This document shows positions 10,147 to 21,559 of a stretch of 64,000 nt of DNA, in pieces; position 1 is the first letter of the stretch; the number at the start of each line of letters is the position of its first letter. The position numbers and the translations under genes are program-made. The DNA is from Lunularia cruciata (lineage: Eukaryota > Streptophyta > Marchantiopsida > Lunulariales > Lunulariaceae). The stretch spans positions 51,713,001 to 51,777,000 of the forward strand of contig OX419758.1 in assembly GCA_948567375.1 (NCBI GenBank), in the 5' to 3' direction. The notes under the pieces are model-generated. The model made no database searches, had not been told where the DNA came from, and saw nothing but the letters and a program-made list of their open reading frames with translations.

Positions 10147-11250
10147 ACAAAATACACATTTGGCAACAAACAAACAAATTGCTATACACTGGTATGCATT
10201 ACACATCACCAATAATGACTCTCATATAAACTATATGTATACTTTACTCCAAAATGTTATAGCTTCTCATGAGCATGACGTACCAACTATGGTCTCTAAG
10301 ATGGAAGTGGTACTACTTGCACTCTACCATCCTCCCATATTCAAAAAGGTGCCTTCCTTCCAACATAAACTACTTAACTTGTTGGAGTACATGGTCTTTC
10401 TCCTTGGCACCAATTGTGCCACCCACAACAACAATGCAAAGATAATCAATCAATAAGACATCAACATGAATGTCTTGCTGACTTATATCAACATCTCTAG
10501 CCTCTAGATATATGACCTTAACAACTTCTCTTGTATGTGCTAAGGGAGATACAATCAAAGCCTTAGAAAATATACATAGAAAGGTAGATGCATGCAAATA
10601 TAGCACTATCTCCTCATCTATCTCACCATGTTTCAGTCTTATCATGCTGGTGGGGACATGGATTTCTACTCAAAATATTTACATCATGGTTCACCATTCT
10701 AGGTTTGTGAATAACCATAAAATCATACTCATGTCAAATTAGAGCCCATTGTGCAAGCTTCTTTGAAAGCTTGTTGATTCCATCAACCACTTTAGTGCTT
10801 GATGATCAATGATGAGAGTGAAAGGGCTACCAAATAGGTAACATCAGAGATGTGGTTTTTCCAAGCACTCTCCTCATATGAACTATACTTGGCCTCCATT
10901 GAATTGTTAGAGAAACTAGCAAAGGCCATCAAAAACTCCTTATCCTCATTATACTACTAGGTGAGCATTGCTCCAAGCCCCAACATACTCCAATCACTAT
11001 GAACATGGAATGGTTATCCTCTGATTGGTCTCCTAAGAATAGGAGTACATGTCAACCTCTCCTTGAGCTCTATAAAAGCTCTCTCTTGCTCATATCCCAA
11101 CACCACTCCTACATAAGCTTGGTCAAATTTGTCAAGGCCTTGGCAATGGCACCAAATTCTCTAACATATTGGAAAAAAATTTTTGCCAATCTAAGGAATG
11201 CTTGCACTTTGCTCACATCCATAAGATAAGGAATACATGCAATAGCCTCC
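10147..11250 (-). pseudogene. Family C RNase H and integrase zinc finger
   Basis: Reading the minus strand from 11250 down gives the RT connection and RNase H. One sees TKVEAIACIP, a FLxLAxxxxxFVREFG block, ALTNLTKL, then NNSME and SSYEE, and KLAQWAL before the tether. These match the RNase H of the algal/moss/gymnosperm type. Below 10300, NLFVxxKCVFC is the CxxC end of the integrase zinc finger, directly before the D1 insertion point. Many stops are present and no protein could be made. Confidence 0.7.
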
Positions 11251-12150
11251 ACTTTGGTCTATTGAACACCAAGTCCACTAGGATAGATAGTATGACTTAA
11301 ATAATAAACTTGCTTGTGGAAGAATCTACACTTCCCAAGATGTAATTTGAGTCCATGAGATCTCAATCTCTCAAACACCTCCATCAAATATCTCATGCTC
11401 CTCCAAAGTAGTACTATAGACCAAAATATCATCAAGCAAAATCTAATCATGCTAGGATCTTATCCATGACCCTCTAGAACTCAATAGAGCAGATTGGTTT
11501 AACCCAAATGGTAAGAACATCCACTGATATAATAAGGATCAATAGCCCAAAATAGACTTGTCTTATCTTAAACTTGTCCTCCTCCTTGATCAACAAGTGA
11601 TGATATCTTTGAGCTATATCCATCTCAAAGATCCAACCTTGTCTTATCTTAGACTTGTCCTCCTCTTTGATCCAACCTTGCAATGAGGATCAATAGCCCA
11701 AAATAGACTTGTCCTATCTTAGACTTGTCCTCCTCCTTGATCAACAAGTGATGATATCTTTGAGCTATATCCAACTCAAAGATCCAAAGTATTGAAGACC
11801 TTGCATGCCTAATTGCATCAAAGATGTCTTCCAATATAAGCATTGCATACCAATTACCCCTAATCTGTTAGTTGATAAGATAGAAATTTCTACACATCTA
11901 CCTATTTGTGTAGTTCCCATGCATATCTTTCTTGGTTGGCATCATTGTAGCTAAAGCATACTCTCCATGTGAAATCTCCACCAAACCAACCTCAAAAAGG
12001 TCTCTACTTTGGCTCTAAATCAATGCTCTCTCCATATCACTATATCTATAAGGACAACAAGAATTTGGTGTATCACTAGTTAGCTCAATCCAAATATCAA
12101 GTCATTTTAGAGCACCAAAATCCTTCATACTGAACACAAAACAACTCATG
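11250..12150 (-). pseudogene. Family C reverse transcriptase with internal duplication
   Basis: The minus strand shows SDTPNSCCPYRYSDMERAL, VEISHGEYALATMMPTKKD, FDAIRHA, LDIAQRYHHLLIKEEDK, a degenerate DDILVYS site near 11420-11450, and VFERLRSHGLKLHLGKCRF followed by YLSHTIYPSGLGVQ. These are RT palm and thumb motifs of Ty3/gypsy. The segment carrying the LDxxxxYHH motif is present twice (units starting at 11535 and 11686, period 151 bp), a later tandem duplication that breaks the domain. Confidence 0.8.
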
Positions 12151-12449
12151 TAGCACCTCATGAATCTCCAAACTCTCCATCTTCCCATCCTATAAACTTG
12201 GGTCCAATGTTGAGCTCCCAAGTATCCTTTATAATTGATGTAGGAATAGAAGACACATTGACTAGTTGTTACACTAGGCCCTTAGGGGTATTAGTGTCAT
12301 ACCCCCGACCATTAGAGTCCCCAACCTTAGTGAAAAAGACTCCCTTTGCTCTAGTTGCAAGCTCCATATGTCCTCTAGCTGCATCTCAAGTAGACCAAGG
12401 GTGTAATCCAAGTTGACCATGCTCACCTAGATGGACCTCAAGTAGACCA

Positions 12450-15200
12450 CTCTCACTAGTAACCACAAGTTATGTCTCAAGAATACCAAGCACACTTAGT
12501 CTATTGCTCTTAGTATATGCTTGAATTGTCTTAATAGGCATAAAAATCACTAGTGTCAAAGTGGTGATGCCTATCAAGCACATCCTATGCTGCTCAGCCA
12601 AGCCAAGGCTCACAATCCAAGTCAAATAGTTTAGGTCCATAGCTTGACAAAATACTTGATGCATAGATGGCTCTAACATTGCTATAATAGTGATAATACT
12701 TGTACAAAAACCAATTGTTTGCTCCTTCTCATTGGCATTGGGCTCCACCAATTGCTGTAATTGGGCGTCTCAAACAAATCAAGGACCTTTCTCTCAAAAA
12801 GCATGGGAGCTTGGGAAATTCATAAGTGTGGGTAAAGTGGCCCAAGGCTATCTAAAAAGGTCCACCATTACTATAGGTGACCTATCTACCACTACCACTA
12901 TTTGAGACTAGTGCCCAACATCCAAAACATTCATTGACAATAAGGTGGTCTAGTTGTTGAATCCTATCATAACTCCGCTTAGAACCTCTCCAAGTAAGGG
13001 GTTCACTACCAAAGACCAAAGACAATAAGCCCATGGTCCCAATTTGGATACATCTAACAACATGGTAGGTTCCATCCAAGAATGGACCTAATGTGCACTC
13101 GCCACTACATGTGTACAAGAATTGCCCATCAAAGGGACATTCTCCAAGATCTAGACTGAAGAAATAGATTGATGAACTTGGAGATCTTGTAGTATATGTA
13201 ACATCTCCCAAAACACACCATAACAAGGATCCAATAGAACTTGACCTCAACTAGCATAGGTACATCCTTGATATAGACATCCAGAATTCACCAATTGAAT
13301 GGGACTATTCCTCTATAGATTTTTCACTCCTAGTACGGAAATGTTTATTGGTAGGGTATTTTGGTAGCCTTTGACTATTGACATTGAAAATAACTCAAAT
13401 AATGATAGGCAAAGCTTGCTACATGATGTAGAGAGACTTGCTTAGTAGTGTTGTCTCTCTCTATATACAAGCACAAATGTACTTGTATACTTGCTTGTAG
13501 TATTGTAGCTAGTCCAATGTTGATCCCACCAAACAACTCCAATAGGCATACTCCCTCTACTAGATATTTTCAAGCAATAAGTGAAATATCCAAAGGTGAC
13601 AAGGTAATAGACTCTAGAGTCTCATCCTCACATTGGTTTCTTGGTGGTATGAAGGCTCCACTCCAAGCATGTTGTACCAACTGATCCACATGTTGATGCA
13701 ATGCCTTCTTAGAACTCCACAATGCATGATGAACTAAAGCCAAGTTATGGTGCCAAATTATGTGCTAACCTAGATCCCATAAAGGGGGTTGATTGATTAA
13801 GATAGTAAGATGGTGGTCATGGAAGTCAAAATTTGCTAAGGAGTGTGTAACAACTCACCTGCCAAACTAGTTAGCCTTAAAAATAGATGGTGCTAAAGCA
13901 CATGACCTACAGCCGGCCATCGTGGGTAAGTACAAGGCCCCAATGAGTAGGAGGGCACGAGGGTCATGCTCATCCAAGGTGGATGGAAAATCCCACTTTT
14001 ACTCCAAATCAAATTGATCTCCTTTAGTACTAGGGTATCCTCAACATGGGTATTCCCCTCCAATAAGTCACCAAGCCAAGTAGCAAAACCACTAAAAGCA
14101 AAAACTGATACCATGGTCCTTGACTATAATGAGTCAAGACTACCACTACTAAAGTGCACCAATAGGTGACATACTCATCCTTCATCTAACTACCAACCTA
14201 GCCTATAAGAAGCTATTTCCTCCTAATAGTAAATACTTAAACCCATGGGGTATAACACTACTCCACCAACTAGCACATCATATAAATTTGCTATTATTGC
14301 AATGGCTTTAGCTCTCATCACAGACCTATTAGTAGAGTGACCAAGAAAAAGTGGATAATAAGCTCTTCATATGTGATGTATTGTGTAGAATCATCCCTTA
14401 GAGATGTATGGATCTAAAAAAGATATCTCTCCACATCAATCTTCCGTAACACAAGAATAACAATTGTAGAGTTCCCCAACATAAAGAGTATGCACCAAAG
14501 TCTAAGACCCTTTGTGGTAACCCTTGAAGGTTCCAACAAATGAAATATCATACTCTAGATGTCCAATATAATAGTTCCAAGTATGAATCAAGCTTGCTCA
14601 AAGGTAGGTCTGGATGGTAACTCCTCCAACCTAGTTGCTATTGCTTGCCATACATAAACCATTGGTCATTGAGCAGATCCAATGCTCCTCACCAAGTCAA
14701 CTCAACTATCAACCACCTCACTCTAGAACTAAGAATCACATCATCCCTAGTGTGGTAATGAACAAGAACACTAGAGTTAGGTCGACTCCTAATGTAACCA
14801 TGTCATTGGTTGAGACCAAAGGGAAGTGCATAATCAACTAAGCCACCCTCAACATCATGCTAGACTTAATATATGTAGGAGTAGGTGGCTGACTAGTATA
14901 TAGTCCATCATACACTACATCACCACCTACCACACTTACACTAGGATGTCTAAGAGCCATGAATATTGTTTGTGGTACCTCAAAGAGTGTGAAATACTAG
15001 GGAAGTTTGACTTGTCTCCTAACCTCTACTCTCTATAGGTCCAACTCCATGTATGCTCCTTTAGGCTCTAGAGCATGTATTGCACTCTTAGTCACTATGG
15101 TAGATGCATCTACTTGTGCTACTCTGCACATAAAGTCTAGGACATCTTTATCACCAACATAAGAGGTAGAAGCCTCAACACCTGAATCTGATCTCCTTTG
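12450..15200 (-). other. Unresolved middle of family C
   Basis: By position this should hold the protease and the gag-pol junction. Several short open stretches exist on the minus strand (for example 12882-13250, 122 codons, and 13893-14114), but no protease active-site motif or other domain could be recognised. The region is AT-rich with many stops in all frames. Some of it may be another insertion. Confidence 0.4.
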
Positions 15201-16260
15201 AGCTATGGCTCCAACTGCTCAATCCAAGTAGCTATAGTTATATCAAAAGCAAGCATAAGTATTGAGCTCTTACTAGGTGTAAGTCCTCTACAATCACCTC
15301 ATCCTCCATAACTTGGAGCTCCTTTACTACATACCATAACAACCCTATCATTTTGAAACTCCAGATGACGGTTAAAACATCAATCATTGGTGTGACCAAA
15401 TCTATGGCAATGGTTATACTATCTTTTTGCAAGCTATGATGCACTAAAAGTATCATGTCAATTTCCCTAAGTGCACTCTCTCTTGTGGTGAGGTCCACCA
15501 TAAGTCCAACAAGCAACACCGCCACTCATTGGCTACTGATGATCCAAAAATGAAAGTAAGGGTCTAGCTGCACTAGGCCTTTCACTCACTCCATCAGATG
15601 TGGGATATCCACTCTACCTTTTAAAGCCAACATGATATGGTGCACTTTGTTGCACTTTAGAAGAAGTCACAACTATGGATGAAGTCTCCGTACCAAATCC
15701 AAATGTCACCACTCTCTCCTCCACCATGTTAAGCTCAATGTGCTTAGCCAAACTAAAGACCATTACCAAAGTAGATGAGGTAGCTTGTAACAACATAGTA
15801 TCATGTATTTGAAGTTGCAATTCCTTATCTAGGATCTTGTACCCAAATTGGACTGCTTGGGCCTCAATAACTCCTAAGTGAAATTAATCAATTGTCTCAT
15901 ACAAGTGTATGCCTTGTGTATGCTCTCTCTAGCCTTCTATTGGAAATCCTACAAGCTCCTTAGCTTGTTAGTCCATACTCCCTAGTAGTTTTTCCTCAAA
16001 CACTAGAAGACCTCCACCATAGGGTTAAACCCCAATACAACATCACCTCCTACAATAGTACCTCTACTCATTGTAGCACCATCTCCAACTAATGCACCTC
16101 CATTGGATACATCAACTTTACTAGAGCTAAAACTTGTGAGTATTGCTGATCTACTCCTAGAAGCCAAGCTTGAAGTGATGGAGATGTAATTTGGAGACTA
16201 GTACTATCTCCATAGCTTAATCTCTTCCAAGTGAGCTATCTTGAACTTATGATAATCATC
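15200..16260 (-). pseudogene. Family C gag
   Basis: The minus strand shows a gag-like helical region (FGYKILDKELQLQIHDTML, AKHIELNMVEERV at about 15720-15850). Further on comes a CCHC-type knuckle, CWTYGGPHHKREC (about 15470-15510). The family form is CxxC-xxx-H-xxxx-C, so the second Cys is changed to Tyr here. A stop follows at once. It is the nucleocapsid part of the element whose RT lies at 11250-12150. Confidence 0.65.
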
Positions 16261-16419
16261 CCTTGGCAGACTCTCCAAGTGTTAGGACAACCCTTTCTAT
16301 GCCTTGAAGGGTGTGAACAAATTTGGGTTCCACATCTGCTATAGATCATACCAACTATCCAACTCCTAAATGAAGTCATCCAACTAAATGGCGTTGAGAC
16401 TTCAAGCTCTCTCCAAGTG

Positions 16420-16670
16420 TGAACTAGTTCAAAGTAAGACTAAACTTGTATAGCATTGAGTTCTCACTTAGTCTACTTGGTATAGAGTTAATTAAAAAGC
16501 TACTACCTATGTGGTACAAATTTTCTTTGTGCCTACTTCCTTTGTGGGTTGCAATCTATTCTCAATTCTATATATATACTAGGGATCATTGCCTACCTAC
16601 CTGATTCTCTTGGTTTATCCCCACTCTCTCTCTCTCTCTCTCTTGTGTGTGTGCTACAAGTTTCTTGACA
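16420..16670 (+). repeat. Partial LTR of the copia element
   Basis: The 3' edge is fixed by CA at 16670 followed by the primer site. A TATATATATA box lies near 16570-16580, and a CT/GT microsatellite (16625-16652) sits in the probable transcribed end. The upstream edge is not certain; TGTGAACTAG near 16420 is only a candidate. Confidence 0.55.
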
Positions 16671-16682
16671 TGGTATCAGAGC
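16671..16682 (+). promoter_or_regulatory. Primer-binding site, initiator Met tRNA (copia)
   Basis: TGGTATCAGAGC directly after the LTR end, identical to the site of family A but on the plus strand. It fixes direction and LTR edge. Confidence 0.92.
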
Positions 16683-17391
16683 AATAGGGAGCATAAAGAG
16701 CCTTACATGCTAGTGCAAGTTGAGCTAGAGAAGTGCTACTTGGAGAAGAGCAATCCATATTGTAGTGCAATAGCAAGACATGTTGTTGAACCTAAAATTT
16801 CATCTACCAGAAGATGATGAAGAGTGGTGGCAATAGTACACCTTGTCAAAATTTATTTTTCATCAAAATAACATCACTAAGCTTCTTTGGGGTGATCTTG
16901 TTCAAAAGTCTCAAATTTAGTTGCCCATTAAATTTCAGCACAATCAAAGCTTTTGACAATTGATTCTTTGAAGGCAAAATATCTTTCAAATGTTAATTGC
17001 ATAGACTTCATGTGTAGGAAATAACACTAATGATAAGGGTGAAAGGCAACTACCTCAAAAAATTTGGGCCAAAAAATCTCTTACGTTAAGGAATCACTTG
17101 GATTTTATGCCTTGAAACTCACAAATCCTAGATTTCTTGGAGTTTCTTGGCATGTTCTGCCTAGGATCACCATCACAAAGGTCAGTTTTTGTCAAATTTA
17201 CTTTGAAAAAGTCCCTTTCTTGTGTCTTATGATAGATTCTTGACTTCTTGTCCTTTGGAGTTGATAGATATATGTATTTAGAGAGGTGCAAAGTTGAGTA
17301 TAGAGTTACTACCATGCGTAAGGAGGGGATATGCTCAATCATAGTAGGAGGTAGAATTATTAATTCTTCATTTTTTGAGTACCAATCCACC

Positions 17392-18270
17392 ATGGCTAAA
17401 TTCATTGCAAGTGCTATCATAGTCAAGAAGCTTGACAAAGGCAACTATGTTGTATGGAAACTATGCATGAAGTGTTTTCTTATGGGAAAAGAACTATGCA
17501 AGCTTGTCATTGGGAAGGAGATTAAGCCGAAAGGAGATGATAAGAGCCCAAAGGTAAGGAAATGGAAGAAGCAAGCCAACCAAGTCTTGCATTACCTTAT
17601 GATTTCTCTTTTGGCCTCAATGTGTGGCTATGTTCAAGATGTGGAGACACCACAAGGTACATGGGAGGCAATTGGTAGGGTGTTCAAGATATCTACCAAG
17701 GCATGCAAGTTGCAATTGAAATAGAAGCTCAATGTTGTCAAGAAAGGGTCACAATTAGTAAAAAAGTACATTTTTTCCATCAAGAGTTTTGTTGACTAAC
17801 TTAGTAGTATAAGAGTCATAATAGATGATGACAATTTGAGCTTGATCACCTTATAAGACTTGGGTCTTGAGTACCAACCATTTTAAATGTTGATTGCTAT
17901 GCATGAGATTTTCTATCACTTCAAGATTTGACCTCCCTATTGGTGAGTGAAGAGATGCAATTGACAAGAAACCAATGGTCTTCTTCCAATTTGTAGACAA
18001 GATCAGGCACTATATGCAATTGCTAGCAAAGGTCTAGGCCACAAACATGTTTTTGGACATGGGAGTTTTCATCACAATGGTAATAGTAGAAGTGATGATG
18101 GACATCCACATCCACATCCACATCAACATCAACATCCAAGTTACTACCAAACTTACAAATTGGCCCAACCACAATAGAGTCAAGACTCAAATTAGAGTAG
18201 AAGTCATTCTTCTTGCATGTTGTAACCATTGTGGTGCAAAAGTCCACTATGCTTGTGATTATTACAAGTG
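17392..18270 (+). pseudogene. Copia gag
   Basis: From the ATG at 17392 the protein starts MAKFIASAIIVKKLDKGNY, then VWKLCMKCFLMGKEL and a W-rich region ending in KACKLQLK at about 17721. This is the conserved N-terminal gag fold of plant copia elements (tryptophans around a KLxGxNYxxW core). After a TAG at 17722-17724 the homology continues with stops to about 18270. A zinc knuckle, CNHCGAKVHYACDYY, follows a His-Pro/His-Gln-rich run made by a hexanucleotide repeat (18098-18139). The last knuckle Cys is replaced. Confidence 0.8.
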
Positions 18271-18359
18271 ACAACAACAACACCATAATCCTTGTCAAGG
18301 CTATGTTGCTCAACAGAATTTTGTAGCTTGTGACTTTGATGACTACAATGATCTTAAAG

Positions 18360-18539
18360 AAGAGAGCCTATTGACAATAATGTATGTCATGAGGACTGAA
18401 GTGCAGCCCGTTGAAGAGTGGCACAATAATTCTAGATCTAGCAATCACATAACATCCAATCAAGATCGGTTCAATCATCTCAAACCAATTCCACATCCCA
18501 CTATTGTTGTTATAGGTGATGTTACCCAATATTACTTCA
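18360..18539 (+). pseudogene. Copia protease fragment
   Basis: The frame shows EEWHNNSRSSNHIT then VVIGDVTQYYFTHK. In copia elements this region is W-x-x-DSGAS-NHIT followed by a V-x-IGDG block. The active-site Asp and Gly appear replaced (NSR for DSG), so it is inactive. The frame runs straight into the hAT target duplication at 18540. Confidence 0.7.
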
Positions 18540-18547
18540 CTCATAAG
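18540..18547 (+). repeat. hAT target duplication, left (CTCATAAG)
   Basis: CTCATAAG, identical to 19493-19500. An exact 8-bp duplication is the hallmark of hAT transposition. Confidence 0.9.
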
Positions 18548-19492
18548 CAGGCATGCTTTCTATAGGCAATCAATTAAATTACCTAAATTAGCTAAATATA
18601 GGTGCTATCTCAGAATTAATTTAGGCTGTACACATATTTAGTTGAGATTGAAAGCCAATAAACAAGAATTAGAAATTCTTTTGGTGCAACAAGATGTGCA
18701 TTACAGATAAATCTATACAAGATGTGAGGTTACTACTTAGTTATCATACTCCGCAAGTTATTCTAAATTGCTTTGCTTGCATCACACCTTCAAGTCCAAA
18801 GTCTAAAAGAATCTTTCAAAGGTGATCAACTTTCTCCCACCTCAAAATAGAGAAGTCAAAGAAGTCAAAATCCACTATACTTGCACCAAGAAATATAGTT
18901 GCAATGCCACTATAAAACTTGACCAAGCTTGGAAACCAAGCACTAGGTAAGGTCCATGCATTGTCAAAGGATGTCTTTTGGTTACAACCATCAATGCACT
19001 CCTGCAACACAAGCTCATTGAGGTAAGCTTGAAGAAGGGCTTTATGCTCATTGGCAATGATGTCTATTTGTGTAGCCGAGTATTGATACTGCAAGCAAAA
19101 GCTCTATCTATGAGCCTTGCAAATGAAATCTACAGCAGAAATGCAAACAAGCTCTTGTTGTAAAACAGGTGGTAGTGCAAGTGGATTGATGAATGGCTGT
19201 TATCTGCATCATGATGCACTTTGTTTCCCTCAATGCAAGCACATGCTTTTATAAAGACTAGATTAACATCTTGCAACAACTCATTATTAGAAACTCAAAA
19301 GGTTTACTTTAGGTCATTTTGGAGCTAGAAACCCTACCCACCTATCATAAGTAGGCCTGATGATGTCTTGATGAAAGCAGTCTAATGGGGTTTTGCCATG
19401 GTGTGCAAGGGCCTTAATTTAGGCACTTCACAAGAATTACTTTAGGACATTTAGGCATCAAAAAACCTACCTGCCTATTATAAGCAGGCCTG
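18548..19492. mobile_element. Non-autonomous hAT-type DNA transposon (945 bp)
   Basis: The ends are inverted: 5' CAGGCATGCTTTCTATAGGC and, read inward from the other end, CAGGCCTGCTTATAATAGGC, agreeing over most of about 20 bases. The CAGG start and the exact 8-bp duplication fit the hAT superfamily. The 3' end holds a second, partly diverged copy of the terminal sequence (19303-19360 resembles 19436-19492). No transposase is recognised; a 92-codon minus-strand frame (18816-19094) has no known domain. It would need a transposase supplied in trans. Confidence 0.85.
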
Positions 19493-19500
19493 CTCATAAG
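19493..19500 (+). repeat. hAT target duplication, right (CTCATAAG)
   Basis: Identical to 18540-18547. The copia reading continues after it. Confidence 0.9.
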
Positions 19501-19612
19501 AGTAAAGTGCTTGTTATTGCCTTGAAATCCAAGATTTTTGCATCAAGTGATGTTCTCTTTGTACCAACCATCACTCAAAATCTTGTCTCAATAGGCTAAC
19601 ATGTAGAGTCTG
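19501..19612 (+). pseudogene. Copia gag-pre-integrase fragment
   Basis: The plus strand encodes SSDVLFVPTITQNLVSI, matching the conserved VLxVPxxxxNLxSV block that lies just before the copia integrase zinc finger. It is the continuation of the protease frame that is broken off at 18540. The element stops at about 19612, where family B LTR sequence begins. Confidence 0.75.
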
Positions 19613-19614
19613 AT

Positions 19615-20035
19615 GATCAAATTTTTTAGTCTAAGGATAACTATGTGAAAGAATCCTTAATTTAGTTGTTGACCAAGATAAGGCCACATGTTGGGAAAAT
19701 TATTCACATGAGTTTGGATATTCCTTTATATATTTGATTTTATATGAAATTTTCCTAATAACTTTGAGTTACTCTAGTAATTAGTAACTTTGGTGTGTAT
19801 CTTTTTTACAAGTATCTAAGCTAAAGATGAAGATTTACTTAACATCCTTTCCATTACAATTTTCTCTTTTTCATTTAGTTCTCTAATGTGCAATAGGTTG
19901 ATTCTTAGAGGTGCATTGGAGGTTTAGCCTTGGATTAATGTGATGGAATTTGGTTTTTACCTTCGTAGTCCATAGTGTGCTACCTCAATAATCATTAGAG
20001 GTTTATCTTGAGTGTGAGATAAATTAGTCCACATG
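19615..20035 (+). repeat. Left LTR of B1, truncated
   Basis: It shares with 26385-26825 the blocks TCCAAGGATAAC/TCTAAGGATAAC, GTTTGGATATTCC, AGTAACTTTG and GTGATGGA in the same order. The first 350 or so bases present in the full-length LTR at 33232-34236 are missing, so its junction with the copia remnant is not a clean insertion edge. Confidence 0.75.
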
Positions 20036-21559
20036 ATTGTTTTTGTTGTCAAGAACTCTCAAGAAAGTAAGATAATGTTCAGTGTGCTATTTTATATTAG
20101 ACATAAAGAGACTATGAAAGATCACTTGGAGAGAACATTAGAGGAGGAAAAAGGATAAAACTATGTTAGCAAAATTAGACCCATTTTTCTACCATGTAGT
20201 TCATTATTACTTTTGGAAATGATATTGTAAATCTTGTACATATCAGAGTACTTAGAGAGAGATTGTATGAGGTGGACCACATATTTTAGAGATTATGGTA
20301 AGTTTGGGTAAAATTTCAAGTTTGAGATTTGGGTTTGAAACTTTCGTAGATAATTGACTCAGTTATTCTCCAATTAGTGTACTTGAATTTATTGTGAGAG
20401 TTGCTACACAGATTGAGCTAAAACTTTTGGAAGTTGGTAAGGTAAACTACTCTTGAAAATTGCATGCTCTTTAGAATTTATGCAAAGTTTACCATTTCTT
20501 TGTTTGAATTAGATTCTCCTTAAAATTACCAAGTAAATCAAGTACTAAATAGGGTACCTTTTGGCCTTGGAATTTTAGAGAGGTAATTTCTATAGAGAAA
20601 GTTGTGAACTTTTGAAGTGAAGAAATCGGGTTTTAGACTAAATCTAGGAAAAGGTGTGATGAATAAGGAGGTGCTCTAGCCATATAAGTCAATGGAAAAG
20701 GCAGAAATGCTTTAAGAGACAAAACTAAAGTGGTGCTTATGTGCACAAAAATTTTAAGGAATATGAGAAACCGTTTGGGAGAATAGACTAACATTATGAG
20801 GAGTGGTCCATTTTTGGAGGGTTGAGTTCTCATGCATGAGGAGTTTAAGAATGACCAAAAGGATATTTGAGTGTTAAAACTCATCTTAAGAGCATCAAGA
20901 GTAGAAATTGAGGTTTTGTAAGGTTTCCCAATTATTGAGGTGATAATATTGGTTAATTTAAGGGAAGGAGAATTTAGAGTTTGAATTTGAAGAGTATTGA
21001 GAAGACTCAAAAATAAAATAGTAATTCTAAATGCTTTTTTATGTGAAGAGAAAGGCATGAGGCCAATTCATGGCCATTGAGCTTTTTTAGCATGAGGTTG
21101 GAGGGAAGGAGATGCTTGCTTGACTTGGGATGATTGCATATGGGACCTTCTTCACCAAGATTAGGAGGTAAAAGATCTATGACCACAAAATTTATGTGAA
21201 ATTTGTAGAGTGGAAGGATTTCCAAAGAGCCATGAATGTAATGGATTAGTAACACTCTTGGTGAAAGATTTTGGAAAAAAATCTTATTATTGCTATGGAG
21301 ATATTACCTTCATGAAATAATTCTTAAGATTAGTCATAGAAGTAATTTTTCAATCAATGGATACATGATCCATGAGAGTTCAATTAATATGCATTATAGG
21401 ATTTGATTGTGCAATAGAAATCTTGGAGCAACTTGGACCAGTTAAAGTACCTATGGTAGAGTACTCTCAAATAGATTAGTCATGGTTTTACTCTATTAGT
21501 TGTAAAATGGGAGGAAAGAGACAAATTTGAGGGACAAGAAAGGTAGTAAGAGGCTAAGA

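Larger units (their letters stand above)
6083..16410 (-). mobile_element. Old Ty3/gypsy element with PHD-like finger, family C
   Basis: This degenerate retrotransposon is read on the minus strand: gag (about 15200-16260), unclear region (12450-15200), RT (11250-12150), RNase H (10400-11250), integrase (7560-10250 with a foreign insert) and a PHD-like tail (7150-7330). Translation shows many stops and shifts, but domain order and spacing are preserved. The motif set is the type I associate with algal, moss and gymnosperm elements. No LTR pair was found; the upstream end is cut by the copia element at about 16410 and the downstream end lies near 6083. Confidence 0.8.
16420..19612 (+). mobile_element. 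Decayed Ty1/copia element, interrupted
   Basis: A partial LTR ends at 16670, followed by a primer site, leader, gag, protease and the gag-pre-integrase segment. The order gag, protease and pre-integrase is that of Ty1/copia. The element is split at 18548-19492 by a hAT-type insertion and is lost after about 19612, where the truncated family B LTR begins. It shows numerous stops and is old. Confidence 0.8.

Noticed and set aside
16625-16652. CT/GT microsatellite as a regulatory element of a host gene
   Set aside because: It lies inside the copia LTR just before the primer site and belongs to that element.
18098-18139. CATCCA repeats as a CRISPR-like array
   Set aside because: Six-base units without spacers inside a copia gag frame; a simple-sequence repeat.
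20633-21058. A 141-codon minus-strand frame in the 5' part of B1
   Set aside because: No domain, low-complexity composition (Leu, Ser, Phe, Ile) typical of AT-rich antisense reading, and no counterpart in B2.
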